The notes below the pieces were generated by a model that ran no database searches, had not been told where the DNA came from, and saw only the letters and a list, made by a program, of their open reading frames with translations. A DNA stretch of 27,068 bases, from positions 8,430 to 35,497 of the forward strand of contig FR903560.1 in the NCBI GenBank assembly GCA_000438115.1, given 5' to 3'. This document shows, piece by piece, positions 17,077 through 25,053 of the stretch (the stretch's first letter is position 1; each line of letters starts with the position of its first letter). This DNA comes from Prevotella sp. CAG:617 (GTDB lineage Bacteria; Bacteroidota; Bacteroidia; Bacteroidales; Bacteroidaceae). The position numbers and the translations under genes are program-made.

Positions 17077-17107
17077 CAAAGTTAGGGATTATTACACACA
17101 CGGCAAG
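17077..17107 (-). promoter_or_regulatory. Promoter of the sulfatase gene
   Basis: The minus strand has TAACTTTG (17077-17084), a full match to the Bacteroidetes -7 element, with CTTG (17104-17107) 19 nt upstream as a three-of-four -33 match. The implied leader is about 60 nt. The rest of 17013-17389 holds no gene. Confidence 0.65.
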
Positions 17108-17389
17108 CCGGAGGGGCGCTTTTTTCGGTAGAAACGGCAGGAAAAAATTCGGTTACCGTATTTTAAGGGGTACATGCGCAGCAGCTGACAGTCAATGCGT
17201 AGCACGACATAAAGGCGGCAGAATTGTTTAAATGAGAGTATAAATTGACGCATTGCGACATTTTGACTACCGGCAAGAGGGGCAGGTATGAAAGCGGCTT
17301 GCTATCTTTGCCATACAGAAAATACAGAAAACACACAAAAAACGACAAGAACTTTTACACCCTACATCAGGACCTGCACGCGCCGCAGG

Positions 17390-18427
17390 TCAAGGCTGAA
17401 TGCCGGAACGGTAACGGCCGGGAGTCATCCCCATGATTTTCTTGAAGGCGCGATGAAAGGTAGCCATTGAGTTAAAACCGCTTACTTGTGCAATGTGCTC
17501 CAACGTGTACTCCGGATGCTGCATCATCAGGGGTACACATTTTTTCTGTATGCGCAAACCGTTGATATAGTCATAGAACATGACATGGCGCACGTTGCAG
17601 AAGTAGTCGCTCAGATAGGTGCGGTTGGTGCCCACACGGGTGGCCAGGGCGGCCAGCGTCAGGTTGGGGTCGAGATAAAGGCACTCCTTTTCCACCAGCT
17701 CCTCAAGGCGGCCGGCGAAAAAATAGTTGCGGTCGGGAGTATCGGCCGGTCCGGCTTCGGGAACCGCGTCGGCCACGGGCACGGGACGGAGGGTATGTAT
17801 GTAGTACAGCGAGAGATGCCACATCACCACCGTGAAGAGATAGTAAACGCAATCAATGAGCGGCGCATTGACCAGCGAAATCACAAGCCAGAGCCACATG
17901 TTCAGGAAGCCCAGCAGATAGATATTCTTGAGCCAGGAAATATCCATGCTCGACACGTTGGAATAGTTGCTGTAAATATACGTCGTGTACTTGCGTTTCC
18001 AGCAGTAGCCCACCAAAAGCATGGTCACGCCATAGACCGCCAGAAGAACCACATAGGCCCAGGTGACGGGCGGCACGGGCCAGATGCAGTAGGCCACGGT
18101 AAAGAGCAGGAACGGCACACACTGCCACGCCACGCGCCTGAACGTGACCCAGCCGGGATTGGTCAGTTCAAAAAGAAAACACAGATAGGTTACGGCCGAC
18201 CATCCGTCGAGCATGAGCACATGGTCGAGCATGGTTTCGGTATAACAGCCCGGACCGGCCAGCACAATGTCCTTGAGACACTCAAAGCCCCAGAAGAGGA
18301 AAATCCACCCCGTCACGCGCAGAATACGCGTAGAGGAACGGCGCTTGAGAATGAGATAGGAAAAAATAAAGAAATAGGCGGTGGCAAAGCCATCGCAAAA
18401 CACGGAAAAATGATGATAGTCTGACAT
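17390..18427 (-). CDS. AraC-family transcriptional regulator with membrane-spanning N-terminus
   Basis: 345 aa. The first about 215 residues are hydrophobic, with six or seven probable membrane helices (for example FATAYFFIFSYLILKRR, VLLAVYGVTMLLVGYCW, NMWLWLVISLVNAPLIDCVY). The last about 100 residues form an AraC DNA-binding domain with two helix-turn-helix units: LTLAALATRVGTNRTYLSDY and YTLEHIAQVSGFNSMATFHR, closing FKKIMGMTPGRYRS. A polar linker (about 218-235) joins them. The build suggests a one-component sensor that binds DNA from the membrane. The signal is unknown. The sulfatase is the next gene on the same strand, 377 nt downstream, and is a candidate target. I found no convincing promoter; a one-mismatch -7 (18545-18552) is the best candidate. 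Confidence 0.9.
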   Translation of the reverse strand: MSDYHHFSVFCDGFATAYFFIFSYLILKRRSSTRILRVTGWIFLFWGFECLKDIVLAGPGCYTETMLDHVLMLDGWSAVTYLCFLFELTNPGWVTFRRVAWQCVPFLLFTVAYCIWPVPPVTWAYVVLLAVYGVTMLLVGYCWKRKYTTYIYSNYSNVSSMDISWLKNIYLLGFLNMWLWLVISLVNAPLIDCVYYLFTVVMWHLSLYYIHTLRPVPVADAVPEAGPADTPDRNYFFAGRLEELVEKECLYLDPNLTLAALATRVGTNRTYLSDYFCNVRHVMFYDYINGLRIQKKCVPLMMQHPEYTLEHIAQVSGFNSMATFHRAFKKIMGMTPGRYRSGIQP

Positions 18428-18801
18428 AGGACGACTGCAATTTTTTTCTGACCCGAATCATGCCTCACCGGGCGGCCGGACCTTTTTTTAAAAAAAAGAC
18501 GTTTCGTAAATGACGCCGGAACATCCGGACACATAAATATCTGCACAAATATCACATCCGGCTTACGCAATGAGCCGGAAAGGAAGAGCTGCCCCGCCCG
18601 GATGCCAAAAGCAGGCGAAACGGCAGCTACGTCGTGCAAAACTATGAAAATAAGTGCAAACGGCCGTGTTTTTTCCTGTTTTTTTCAGTACGGCCCGCCG
18701 ACCGGCCGAAAAAAACGGCAAGAACCCGCTGCGGGAAGCAACGCTGCACAAAAAACAAAAGAAAAACAGGAAAAAGACACGGCTACATCAGCCGCAAACG
18801 G
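18428..18801. other. Divergent intergenic region
   Basis: This lies between the divergent AraC-type and DUF4359-like genes. It contains A/T homopolymer runs, a 7-bp inverted repeat (18557-18563 with 18573-18579) and no recognisable coding region; open frames here are lysine-rich and lack domains. Confidence 0.5.
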
Positions 18802-18809
18802 TAAATTTG
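18802..18809 (+). promoter_or_regulatory. -7 element upstream of the DUF4359-like gene
   Basis: TAAATTTG matches TAnnTTTG exactly. No clear -33 TTTG is seen at the usual spacing. It lies about 120 nt before the chosen start. Confidence 0.45.
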
Positions 18810-18929
18810 CAACCGATACAAACGGTGGGCAAAAGACAGGACACCGGACAGACGCGCCCGCACCTTACAGCCCCCGAGAAAAACCGGCAGAAAACCGGAA
18901 ATACCTACACAAGAAAAAAACGCACGGAC

Positions 18930-19310
18930 ATGAAAAGATATATCATTATCGGCACCCTCACGGCAGCCGTCGTACTGACACTGGTATTCACCTGCCCGGG
19001 CAAAAAGGCCCATCAGGCAGCCATCAGAGACCTCATTACCGAAACCCTGGACGAAGAGCCGCCCGAAATCATCCCGCAGGAACTGCTGCCCGTATGGAAC
19101 GTGCTGGGCAGCCTGGCCGCCGGACAGCTGATTGACGTACTGCTGGATTCGCAACTGGAAGTCAGAAACTACGCCATCTTCAGCATCGGACGCATCCAGC
19201 TGCCCGACGAAAAGAAGACCGTATCGTTCGGCATTCTGGGCAAGATATATACTTTTGACAAGGAAGACATACAGAAATCGTGGAGGAAAATCAATCAATC
19301 GGGATACTGA
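18930..19310 (+). CDS. Small membrane-anchored protein, DUF4359-like
   Basis: 126 aa from the ATG at 18930. It opens MKRYIIIGTLTAAVVLTLVF, a signal anchor or signal peptide. A soluble domain follows, containing LLPVWNVLGSLAAGQLIDVL, NYAIFSIGRIQL and KKTVSFGILGKIYTFDKEDI. The ending SFG(I/V)LGK(I/V)(Y/F)TF is what I associate with DUF4359, a family of unknown function in Bacteroidetes. The frame stays open upstream to 18654, but that part is low-complexity, lysine-rich and crosses the probable promoter, so I reject the longer start. No functional partner is adjacent. Confidence 0.75.
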   Translation: MKRYIIIGTLTAAVVLTLVFTCPGKKAHQAAIRDLITETLDEEPPEIIPQELLPVWNVLGSLAAGQLIDVLLDSQLEVRNYAIFSIGRIQLPDEKKTVSFGILGKIYTFDKEDIQKSWRKINQSGY

Positions 19311-19366
19311 CCCCCTCGCCGGGACTGCGGCACCTCCGGCCGCAACGCCCCCCGAGGCATACACAC

Positions 19367-19411
19367 AAAAAAAAGCGCAGCCGACTTTCAGAAAAGAAAG
19401 AATGGCTGCGC
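19367..19411 (-). terminator. Rho-independent terminator downstream of tRNA-Lys
   Basis: Arms 19375-19382 and 19404-19411 form an 8-bp GC-rich stem; the minus strand then has eight T (19367-19374). It begins 6 nt past the tRNA 3' end. Confidence 0.8.
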
Positions 19412-19416
19412 CTGGG

Positions 19417-19489
19417 TGATTCGCTTGGGGTTCGAACCCAAGACCCCAACATTAAAAGTGTTGTGCTCTACCAGCTGAGCTAGCGAATC
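19417..19489 (-). tRNA. tRNA-Lys (anticodon TTT)
   Basis: A 73-nt cloverleaf on the minus strand. The acceptor stem is GATTCGC (5') with GCGAATC (3') and discriminator A. D-arm AGCTCAGCTGGTAGAGC, anticodon loop CTTTTAA with anticodon TTT, and T-arm GGGTTCGAACCCC are all present. CCA is not encoded. No integrase or attachment-site duplication adjoins it. Confidence 0.97.
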
Positions 19490-19514
19490 AAACCTTTTTG
19501 CCGTTAAGCGAGTG

Positions 19515-19546
19515 CAAAGGTAGGAATAATAATTGAAACCGCCAAG
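19515..19546 (-). promoter_or_regulatory. Promoter of tRNA-Lys
   Basis: The minus strand has TACCTTTG (19515-19522), a full -7 match, and CTTG (19543-19546) 20 nt upstream as a near -33. The tRNA starts about 26 nt downstream. The remaining 19547-19714 shows no gene. Confidence 0.6.
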
Positions 19547-19714
19547 AAAAAATTAAAAAAAATTACTAACCGGCACATTCAGCCTACCGTTTATGCAGAA
19601 CAGAATGCGGGATAAAAAGCCCGGCCGCTACCACTGCCGCAACGGACAAAAGAGAATCACAACCGGCAAAAGTCCTGAAAAAGAATGGTTCACGCTCAAA
19701 AAAAAAGTGTTTTG

Positions 19715-19746
19715 TTTGTTGGATATAAAAATAATCTGTAATTTTG
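19715..19746 (+). promoter_or_regulatory. Promoter of rpsU
   Basis: TTTG (19715-19718) and TAATTTTG (19739-19746) match the Bacteroidetes -33 and -7 elements exactly with 20-nt spacing. The implied leader is about 50 nt. Confidence 0.85.
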
Positions 19747-19800
19747 CACTTCGCTGATAGTATGCATATTAAGTAATAACAAAAATAACAACAAAACAAA

Positions 19801-19992
19801 ATGATCGTAGTACAAGTAAAAGAAGGCGAAAACATTGAACGCGCCCTCAAAAAATTCAAGAGAAAATTCGAAAAAACCGGTGTTGTAAAAGAACTTCGCG
19901 CCCGTCAGCAGTTCAACAAGCCCTCCGTACTGAAACGTTTGGCTAAAGAACACGCCGTTTACGTACAGAAGTTGCACCGCAACGACGACTAA
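19801..19992 (+). CDS. rpsU: 30S ribosomal protein S21
   Basis: 63 aa, the usual Bacteroidetes length. MIVVQVKEGENIERALKKFK is the conserved S21 N-terminus, followed by KRKFEKTGVVKELRARQQF and a basic tail. S21 is a small basic protein of the 30S platform near the 3' end of 16S rRNA. The gene stands alone as a monocistronic unit, with its own exact-consensus promoter upstream and a strong terminator starting about 30 nt after the stop. Confidence 0.97.
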   Translation: MIVVQVKEGENIERALKKFKRKFEKTGVVKELRARQQFNKPSVLKRLAKEHAVYVQKLHRNDD

Positions 19993-20020
19993 TTGAATTT
20001 TTCATTTTACCCTAAACATA

Positions 20021-20058
20021 AAAAGCAAGCCTTCTTTTTCCGAAAGGCTTGCTTTTTT
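20021..20058 (+). terminator. Rho-independent terminator of rpsU
   Basis: Arms 20021-20033 and 20044-20056 pair perfectly over 13 bp with a 10-nt loop and continue into a six-T run (20053-20058). Confidence 0.9.
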
Positions 20059-20127
20059 GTATTTTCATACCCTACTTTTCCTGAATCTTTGTAACTTTAG
20101 GGCAAAATGACCAAATTTGCTCAAACC

Positions 20128-21924
20128 ATGAACACAACCATAAATGAGCGCGTAGCCCAACTGCGCGCATGGATGGAAAGCCACCATCTGGCAGCCGTCC
20201 TGTTTTCGTCTGCTGACGACCACGCTTCGGAATACGTAGCGCCTCACTTTCAGTGCCGGCAATGGATTTCCGGATTCGACGGCTCGGCAGGCACGGCCGT
20301 AGTAACCCTGACCGACGCGGCCCTATGGACCGACTCGCGCTACTTTCTGGCCGCCACGCAACAACTGGAAGGCACGCCCTTCAGTCTGATGCGCGAGGGA
20401 GAACCCGACACACCTACGCCGGCCCAATGGCTCATCAGCCAACTGCACGAGGGCGACTGCGTAGGCACTGACGGACGGACACTGACCATTGACGAAGCCA
20501 GAATCCTGCAGGACGAACTGCAGGCGGCAGGCATCGGTCTGACACTGGACACCGACGCAGCCGCCGACCTGTGGACCGAACGGCCACCCATGCCGCACGA
20601 ACCCATTACGGTGCAGCCGCTGGAATATGCCGGGACAGGGGCCGAACAGAAAATACGACAGCTGCTGCACGAAGCCCACAAGCATCACTGCAACGCCCTG
20701 CTGCTGACGGCACTCGACGAAATTGCCTGGACGCTCAATCTGCGCGGCAGCGACGTGGAATGCAATCCCGTATTCTATGCCTACCTGCTGCTGGAAGGCG
20801 AACAGAAAGCCACCCTCTTTACCCGGGCCGACCGCCTGAACGACGAGGCCGCCGAGCAGCTCCACCTGCGCCGCATTGACGTGCGCCCCTATGCCGACGT
20901 TGCAAAGACACTGCGTTCCGTGCAAGGCCGGCTGTGGATACCGTCGGATGCCAATGCCTGCCTCATGGCCCAGGCCGAAGGACTGCCCTGCTACGTAGCG
21001 CCCTCGCCGGCCCAAATGGCCAAGGCCGTCAAGAACGAAGTGGAGCAGGAAGGATTCCGCCGGGCCATGGCACGCGACGGCGCCGCTCTGGTGCGCATGC
21101 TCTGCCGCCTGAAAGACCAGGTAGCCGCCGGAGGCATGACGGAACTGGCCGTCGACCGACAACTCACGGCCTACCGCGCCGAAAGCCCCCTTTACCGTGG
21201 TCTGAGTTTTGCCACCATCTCGGCTTACCAGGAGCACGGCGCCATCGTCCACTACGAGCCGACCCAGGCCACCGATGCCCCGCTGCGTCCCGAGGGCCTG
21301 CTGCTGCTCGACACGGGCGCACAATATCAGGACGGCACCACCGACATTACCCGCACACTGGCGCTGGGCCCCGTAAGCGAGGAAATGCGCCGCGTGTACA
21401 CGCTGGTGCTCAAGGGCCACATCGCCCTGGCACGGGCCCGCTTCCCGCAAGGCACCACCGGCCTCAATCTCGATTTGGCCGCCCGCTACGCCATGTGGCA
21501 ACACGGCTACGACTTCGGACACGGCACGGGACACGGCGTAGGCAGCTACCTCTGTGTACACGAAGGGCCGCAGCAAATACGCAAGAACCACCGGGCCTGT
21601 ACGCAGGTTCCCCTGCTGCCGGGCATGACCGTTACCGACGAGCCGGGCATCTACCTCGAAGGAAAATTCGGTGTGCGCATCGAGAACGTACTGCTCGTCA
21701 CGCCGCCCGAAGAAGAGGCCTGCGGCCAATTCATGGGCTTTGAAGTCCTGACCCTCTGCCCCTACGACTTTGCCGCCATCGACTGCCGCCTGCTGCGCAG
21801 CGACGAAATGCACTGGATTGATGCCTACCATGCCCGCGTACGCAACCGCCTCATGCCGCTGCTCACGCACGACGCCGAAGCCCGCAAGTGGCTTGTTGAG
21901 GCCACACGGCCGCGTTTCAGCTAA
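20128..21924 (+). CDS. Xaa-Pro aminopeptidase (M24B, three-domain APP1 type)
   Basis: 598 aa from ATG 20128; the frame also offers ATG 20107 (605 aa). I prefer 20128 because relatives begin near INERVAQLRAWM and because a near-consensus -7 (TAACTTTA, 20092-20099) would place the transcript start at about 20106. Two creatinase-like N-terminal domains precede the catalytic pita-bread domain. Its metal ligands are all visible in numbering from 20128: Asp395 (LLDTGAQY), Asp406 (TDITRT), His469 (GHGTGHGVGSY), Glu505 (DEPGIY) and Glu519 (VRIENV). It removes N-terminal residues preceding proline, most likely in the cytoplasm, as there is no signal peptide. No terminator separates it from the sialidase 58 nt downstream. 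Confidence 0.95.
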   Translation: MNTTINERVAQLRAWMESHHLAAVLFSSADDHASEYVAPHFQCRQWISGFDGSAGTAVVTLTDAALWTDSRYFLAATQQLEGTPFSLMREGEPDTPTPAQWLISQLHEGDCVGTDGRTLTIDEARILQDELQAAGIGLTLDTDAAADLWTERPPMPHEPITVQPLEYAGTGAEQKIRQLLHEAHKHHCNALLLTALDEIAWTLNLRGSDVECNPVFYAYLLLEGEQKATLFTRADRLNDEAAEQLHLRRIDVRPYADVAKTLRSVQGRLWIPSDANACLMAQAEGLPCYVAPSPAQMAKAVKNEVEQEGFRRAMARDGAALVRMLCRLKDQVAAGGMTELAVDRQLTAYRAESPLYRGLSFATISAYQEHGAIVHYEPTQATDAPLRPEGLLLLDTGAQYQDGTTDITRTLALGPVSEEMRRVYTLVLKGHIALARARFPQGTTGLNLDLAARYAMWQHGYDFGHGTGHGVGSYLCVHEGPQQIRKNHRACTQVPLLPGMTVTDEPGIYLEGKFGVRIENVLLVTPPEEEACGQFMGFEVLTLCPYDFAAIDCRLLRSDEMHWIDAYHARVRNRLMPLLTHDAEARKWLVEATRPRFS

Positions 21925-21982
21925 ACGCCTTTTTCACTCGAAAACAACTAAATAAACCTCAAAAAAACAATTCAAAAAAACT

Positions 21983-24868
21983 ATGCACAACATCTACCGC
22001 AAACTACTGGCCGCGCTCTGCTGTATAGGGCTCGGCTGGCCGGCGCAGATGCTGGCCGTGGCTTTTGAAAGCTCAACGGCCGATGCGCCCAAGTGGTTCC
22101 GGCTTTTCACCCCGAACCGCGAAAACCGTACCCTCACCAGTGCCGGCACGGCCACCTACCTGAGCGGTGCAGCCTCATTCACGTATACCGACGACCAGCT
22201 CTGGCGCGTGGAACTGCGCACCGACGGCACCTACAACCTTGTCTGCCGCTCGGGAGGCGTCTACATCGACCCCTCTCGCACGCAGGTAATTGGCATCAAT
22301 CCCGCCTTCTATCCCGTCAGCACCGAGCCGCAAACGGGCTGGCAAATCAAGGCCATCAACGGCCAGAACGACCTCTACATCATCGTCTCCGGCACGAAGC
22401 AGCTCCACCAGGGCGGCTCGGGCGACGATTACCGCGTCATCAGCTACGGCGGGGGCAGCAACACCTCCGACCCCGGATGCCAGTTCCGCTTTGAAAGCTG
22501 CGACCTGAACACCCCCGTCAGCATCCAGTCGGTCAACGCCGTACAGGGTTTCCTCACCATGGCGCCGGGCAATACCGACCGCATCGTCATGCGTGCCGAC
22601 CTGCAGGTAGGCGGATTCCAGGGCAGCACGTCCGTAAGCGGCATGACCATCGACCTGAGCGGCTCTACCGACGCTGCCGCCGACCTGGCCTGCATCAAGG
22701 TTTACCGCTCTACTTCCAACCTTTTCTACGGCACACTGAAAGCACAGGCCACCCTGCTCGACTCCGTAACCGTCAGCGGCAACACCGTGCAGCTGCAGTT
22801 CAGCGAACCGCAAAAACTGGAAGCCGGCAGCACCTGCTTCTTCATCACTGCCGACCTCAAACCGACGGCTACGCCCGACCACGAGATTGACGCGACCCTC
22901 AAGAGCATCCAGCAGCCCGACGGCGAGTTGGACATCAACAGCAACCCCACCGGAAAGGCACGCATCTTCAAGTCGCACACCATGCTCTTCAACCCCTACG
23001 ACGACGGTTCACACTACTGGCGCATCCCGGCCATGCTGGTATTGCGCCACCAAAAGGACGACGCCCTCAACGGCCGCATCGTCACCGTAACCGACAAACG
23101 CTACAACAGCAACGGCGACCTGCCCAACTACATTGACCTCATCACACGCCACTCCGACGACAACGGACTGACCTGGTCCGAAGGCAAGCTCATTGCCGGC
23201 GACCCGGCCGTATCGCCCGACTACGGTTACGGCGACGCTGCCCTGGTTGAAACGGCCCACGGCCGCATCATCTGCCTCATGGCGGCCGACAAGCAGTTCC
23301 AGGGCTCGTCCTACAGCAGCCCCATACGCTACTACATGACCTACTCCGACGACGGCGGACAGACCTGGAGCAAGCCCGAAGACCTGACCTCACAACTCTA
23401 TGCCCACCAGTATGTTCAGGGCCAGCTGCAGGGTGGCTTCACCACCTCCGGCCGCGGCATTCTGCTGCAGCACCAGCAGGACGCCTCACGCAACGGCCGC
23501 GTCATGTTTGCCATGGTCTGCAAGTTCAGCAGCGGCAACTACCAGAACTATACGCTCTATTCTGACGACGAGGGCCTGACCTGGAACGTATCCGCCACCT
23601 CAGCCTACGATGGCGGCGACGAGGCCAAAGTGGCCGAATTGCCCGACGGCACCGTCATGCTCTCCACCCGCCGCAGCGGCAACCGCGGTTTCAACCTCTC
23701 CACCGACGGCGGCGAAACCTGGGGCCAGCAGTACGAAAACAGCCAGATTTGGGGTGCTTCATGCAACGCCGACATTCTTGTCTACTCCGACGACATCATC
23801 CTGCACACCATCTGTAATTCCGGTTCCCGCCAGAACGTCACGCTCTACGCCAGCATTGACGGCGGAAAGACCTATCCGTATAAAAAGGTCATCTGCGAGC
23901 TGGGCTCGGCCTACTCCACCATCGAGCGCCTGGCCAACGGCGACGTAGCCGTTTACTACGAAGACAACAGCATGGGCGACGATGCTTACAGCATGAACTT
24001 CGTCACCCTGCCCATCAGCTGGTTGGTGAGCGGTAACCCCGGACTCGAGAATTTCAAGAACCTCGTAAACCAGGCCCGCCAGATGGCTGAAGCCGACACC
24101 TACGACGAGGCTCAAATCAGTACCGCCAAGGCCGGCGAATACGAGCAGAATGCCATTGAAGCCCTCCGCAAAGTCATTCCTACCGACGAGCAAATCGAGC
24201 AGATGAGCAGCTACACCGAAGCTACACGGGCCATCGAAGCTGCCATGGAGGCTGCCCGGGCCACCTGCATCACCGTCGACGGATACTCGCCCGACACGTA
24301 CTTTACCATTTCGAGCCTGGAAAACATCGGCGATGCCGGCGCGCCTTTTTTTATCTCGGGCGACGGTAAGGCCTACGCCGAGAGCAATACCCTCGCCCAG
24401 AAATGGCTCATCCGCGCAGCCGAAACCCAGGGCCGCGTCACCCTTCAGAACGCCGACAACCAGCGCTACCTCTACCGCAGCGGCAACACCGTGGCTCTGC
24501 AAGCGCAGCCGGCCGAATGGGGACTGGAGAAGAACGGCACCTACTATCTGCTCCACGCCTACACCGGCAACAACGGCTACGTGGTCATCAACAAGGGCAC
24601 CGGCACCCTCGACTTCTGGAACTCGGCTTCCGGCAATGACACCTGGCGCACCGCCTTCGTGCTGACGGCCAGCGGCGCCATTGAGGACGGCATCAGCCAG
24701 ACTCTCCTGCCCGACGGCATACGCATCAGCCACAAGGCCATCTATGCCGACGGACCCGCCCGCACCTACAACCTGAGCGGACAGCGGGTACCCCTGGGCC
24801 AGCCGCTGCCCACCGGCACCTACATCATCCAGTCGGGACAAAAAACCTGCCGCGTGCTGATTCAATAA
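21983..24868 (+). CDS. Secreted GH33 exo-sialidase with accessory domains
   Basis: 961 aa. A signal peptide (ending near MLAVA) exports it. A beta-trefoil-like stretch follows (about 35-165), then a BNR-associated N-terminal domain (about 175-320). The six-bladed propeller begins at HYWRIPAMLV, where Arg347 belongs to the sialic-acid-binding triad. Five Asp boxes start at residues 391 (SDDNGLTW), 455, 527, 573 and 624, and SAYSTIERLANGDVAVYYED fits the Tyr/Glu catalytic region. A short helical segment (about 690-765), a second trefoil-like region (about 770-900) and a tail with RTYNLSGQRV and LPTGTYIIQSG resembling a type IX secretion sorting domain follow. It releases terminal sialic acid from host glycans outside the cell. 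Confidence 0.93.
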   Translation: MHNIYRKLLAALCCIGLGWPAQMLAVAFESSTADAPKWFRLFTPNRENRTLTSAGTATYLSGAASFTYTDDQLWRVELRTDGTYNLVCRSGGVYIDPSRTQVIGINPAFYPVSTEPQTGWQIKAINGQNDLYIIVSGTKQLHQGGSGDDYRVISYGGGSNTSDPGCQFRFESCDLNTPVSIQSVNAVQGFLTMAPGNTDRIVMRADLQVGGFQGSTSVSGMTIDLSGSTDAAADLACIKVYRSTSNLFYGTLKAQATLLDSVTVSGNTVQLQFSEPQKLEAGSTCFFITADLKPTATPDHEIDATLKSIQQPDGELDINSNPTGKARIFKSHTMLFNPYDDGSHYWRIPAMLVLRHQKDDALNGRIVTVTDKRYNSNGDLPNYIDLITRHSDDNGLTWSEGKLIAGDPAVSPDYGYGDAALVETAHGRIICLMAADKQFQGSSYSSPIRYYMTYSDDGGQTWSKPEDLTSQLYAHQYVQGQLQGGFTTSGRGILLQHQQDASRNGRVMFAMVCKFSSGNYQNYTLYSDDEGLTWNVSATSAYDGGDEAKVAELPDGTVMLSTRRSGNRGFNLSTDGGETWGQQYENSQIWGASCNADILVYSDDIILHTICNSGSRQNVTLYASIDGGKTYPYKKVICELGSAYSTIERLANGDVAVYYEDNSMGDDAYSMNFVTLPISWLVSGNPGLENFKNLVNQARQMAEADTYDEAQISTAKAGEYEQNAIEALRKVIPTDEQIEQMSSYTEATRAIEAAMEAARATCITVDGYSPDTYFTISSLENIGDAGAPFFISGDGKAYAESNTLAQKWLIRAAETQGRVTLQNADNQRYLYRSGNTVALQAQPAEWGLEKNGTYYLLHAYTGNNGYVVINKGTGTLDFWNSASGNDTWRTAFVLTASGAIEDGISQTLLPDGIRISHKAIYADGPARTYNLSGQRVPLGQPLPTGTYIIQSGQKTCRVLIQ

Positions 24869-24901
24869 AACACGGCACCGCCAGACAAACGCATACAGAG
24901 A

Positions 24902-24923
24902 GAGAGGCCGGACGCAGTGTAGC
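24902..24923 (+). repeat. Duplicated left arm of the sialidase terminator
   Basis: The 22-nt unit at 24902-24923 is repeated exactly at 24924-24945. The second copy forms the terminator hairpin; the first could pair with the same right arm. Confidence 0.85.
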
Positions 24924-24966
24924 GAGAGGCCGGACGCAGTGTAGCGTCCGGCCTCTCCTTTTTTTT
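24924..24966 (+). terminator. Rho-independent terminator of the sialidase gene
   Basis: A perfect 14-bp stem (24924-24937 with 24944-24957), 6-nt loop and eight T (24959-24966). Confidence 0.92.
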
Positions 24967-24990
24967 GCACCGCGCCCCCTTAAACCTCAA

Positions 24991-25021
24991 AGCCCCGGAA
25001 GCAAAGAGCGCTCCCGGGGCT
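24991..25021 (-). terminator. Probable terminator of the phosphoesterase gene
   Basis: Arms 24991-25002 and 25010-25021 pair over 12 positions. The single mismatch becomes a G-U pair only in the minus-strand RNA. The following tract is only moderately T-rich. It lies 32 nt past the phosphoesterase stop. Confidence 0.55.
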
Positions 25022-25053
25022 GCTTAACCTAAGTAGAGAAAACAGTGGTGAGG

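Noticed and set aside
19417..19489. tRNA-Lys as an integration site for a mobile element
   Set aside because: No integrase gene, no repeated tRNA 3' end and no cargo is adjacent; ordinary housekeeping genes flank it.
20323..21870. Minus-strand 515-codon frame opposite the aminopeptidase
   Set aside because: The plus strand encodes a complete M24 enzyme with all five metal ligands; long antisense frames are expected in GC-rich genes.
24902..24945. Tandem 22-nt repeat as part of a CRISPR array
   Set aside because: Only two abutting copies without spacers, and the second is the arm of a terminator.
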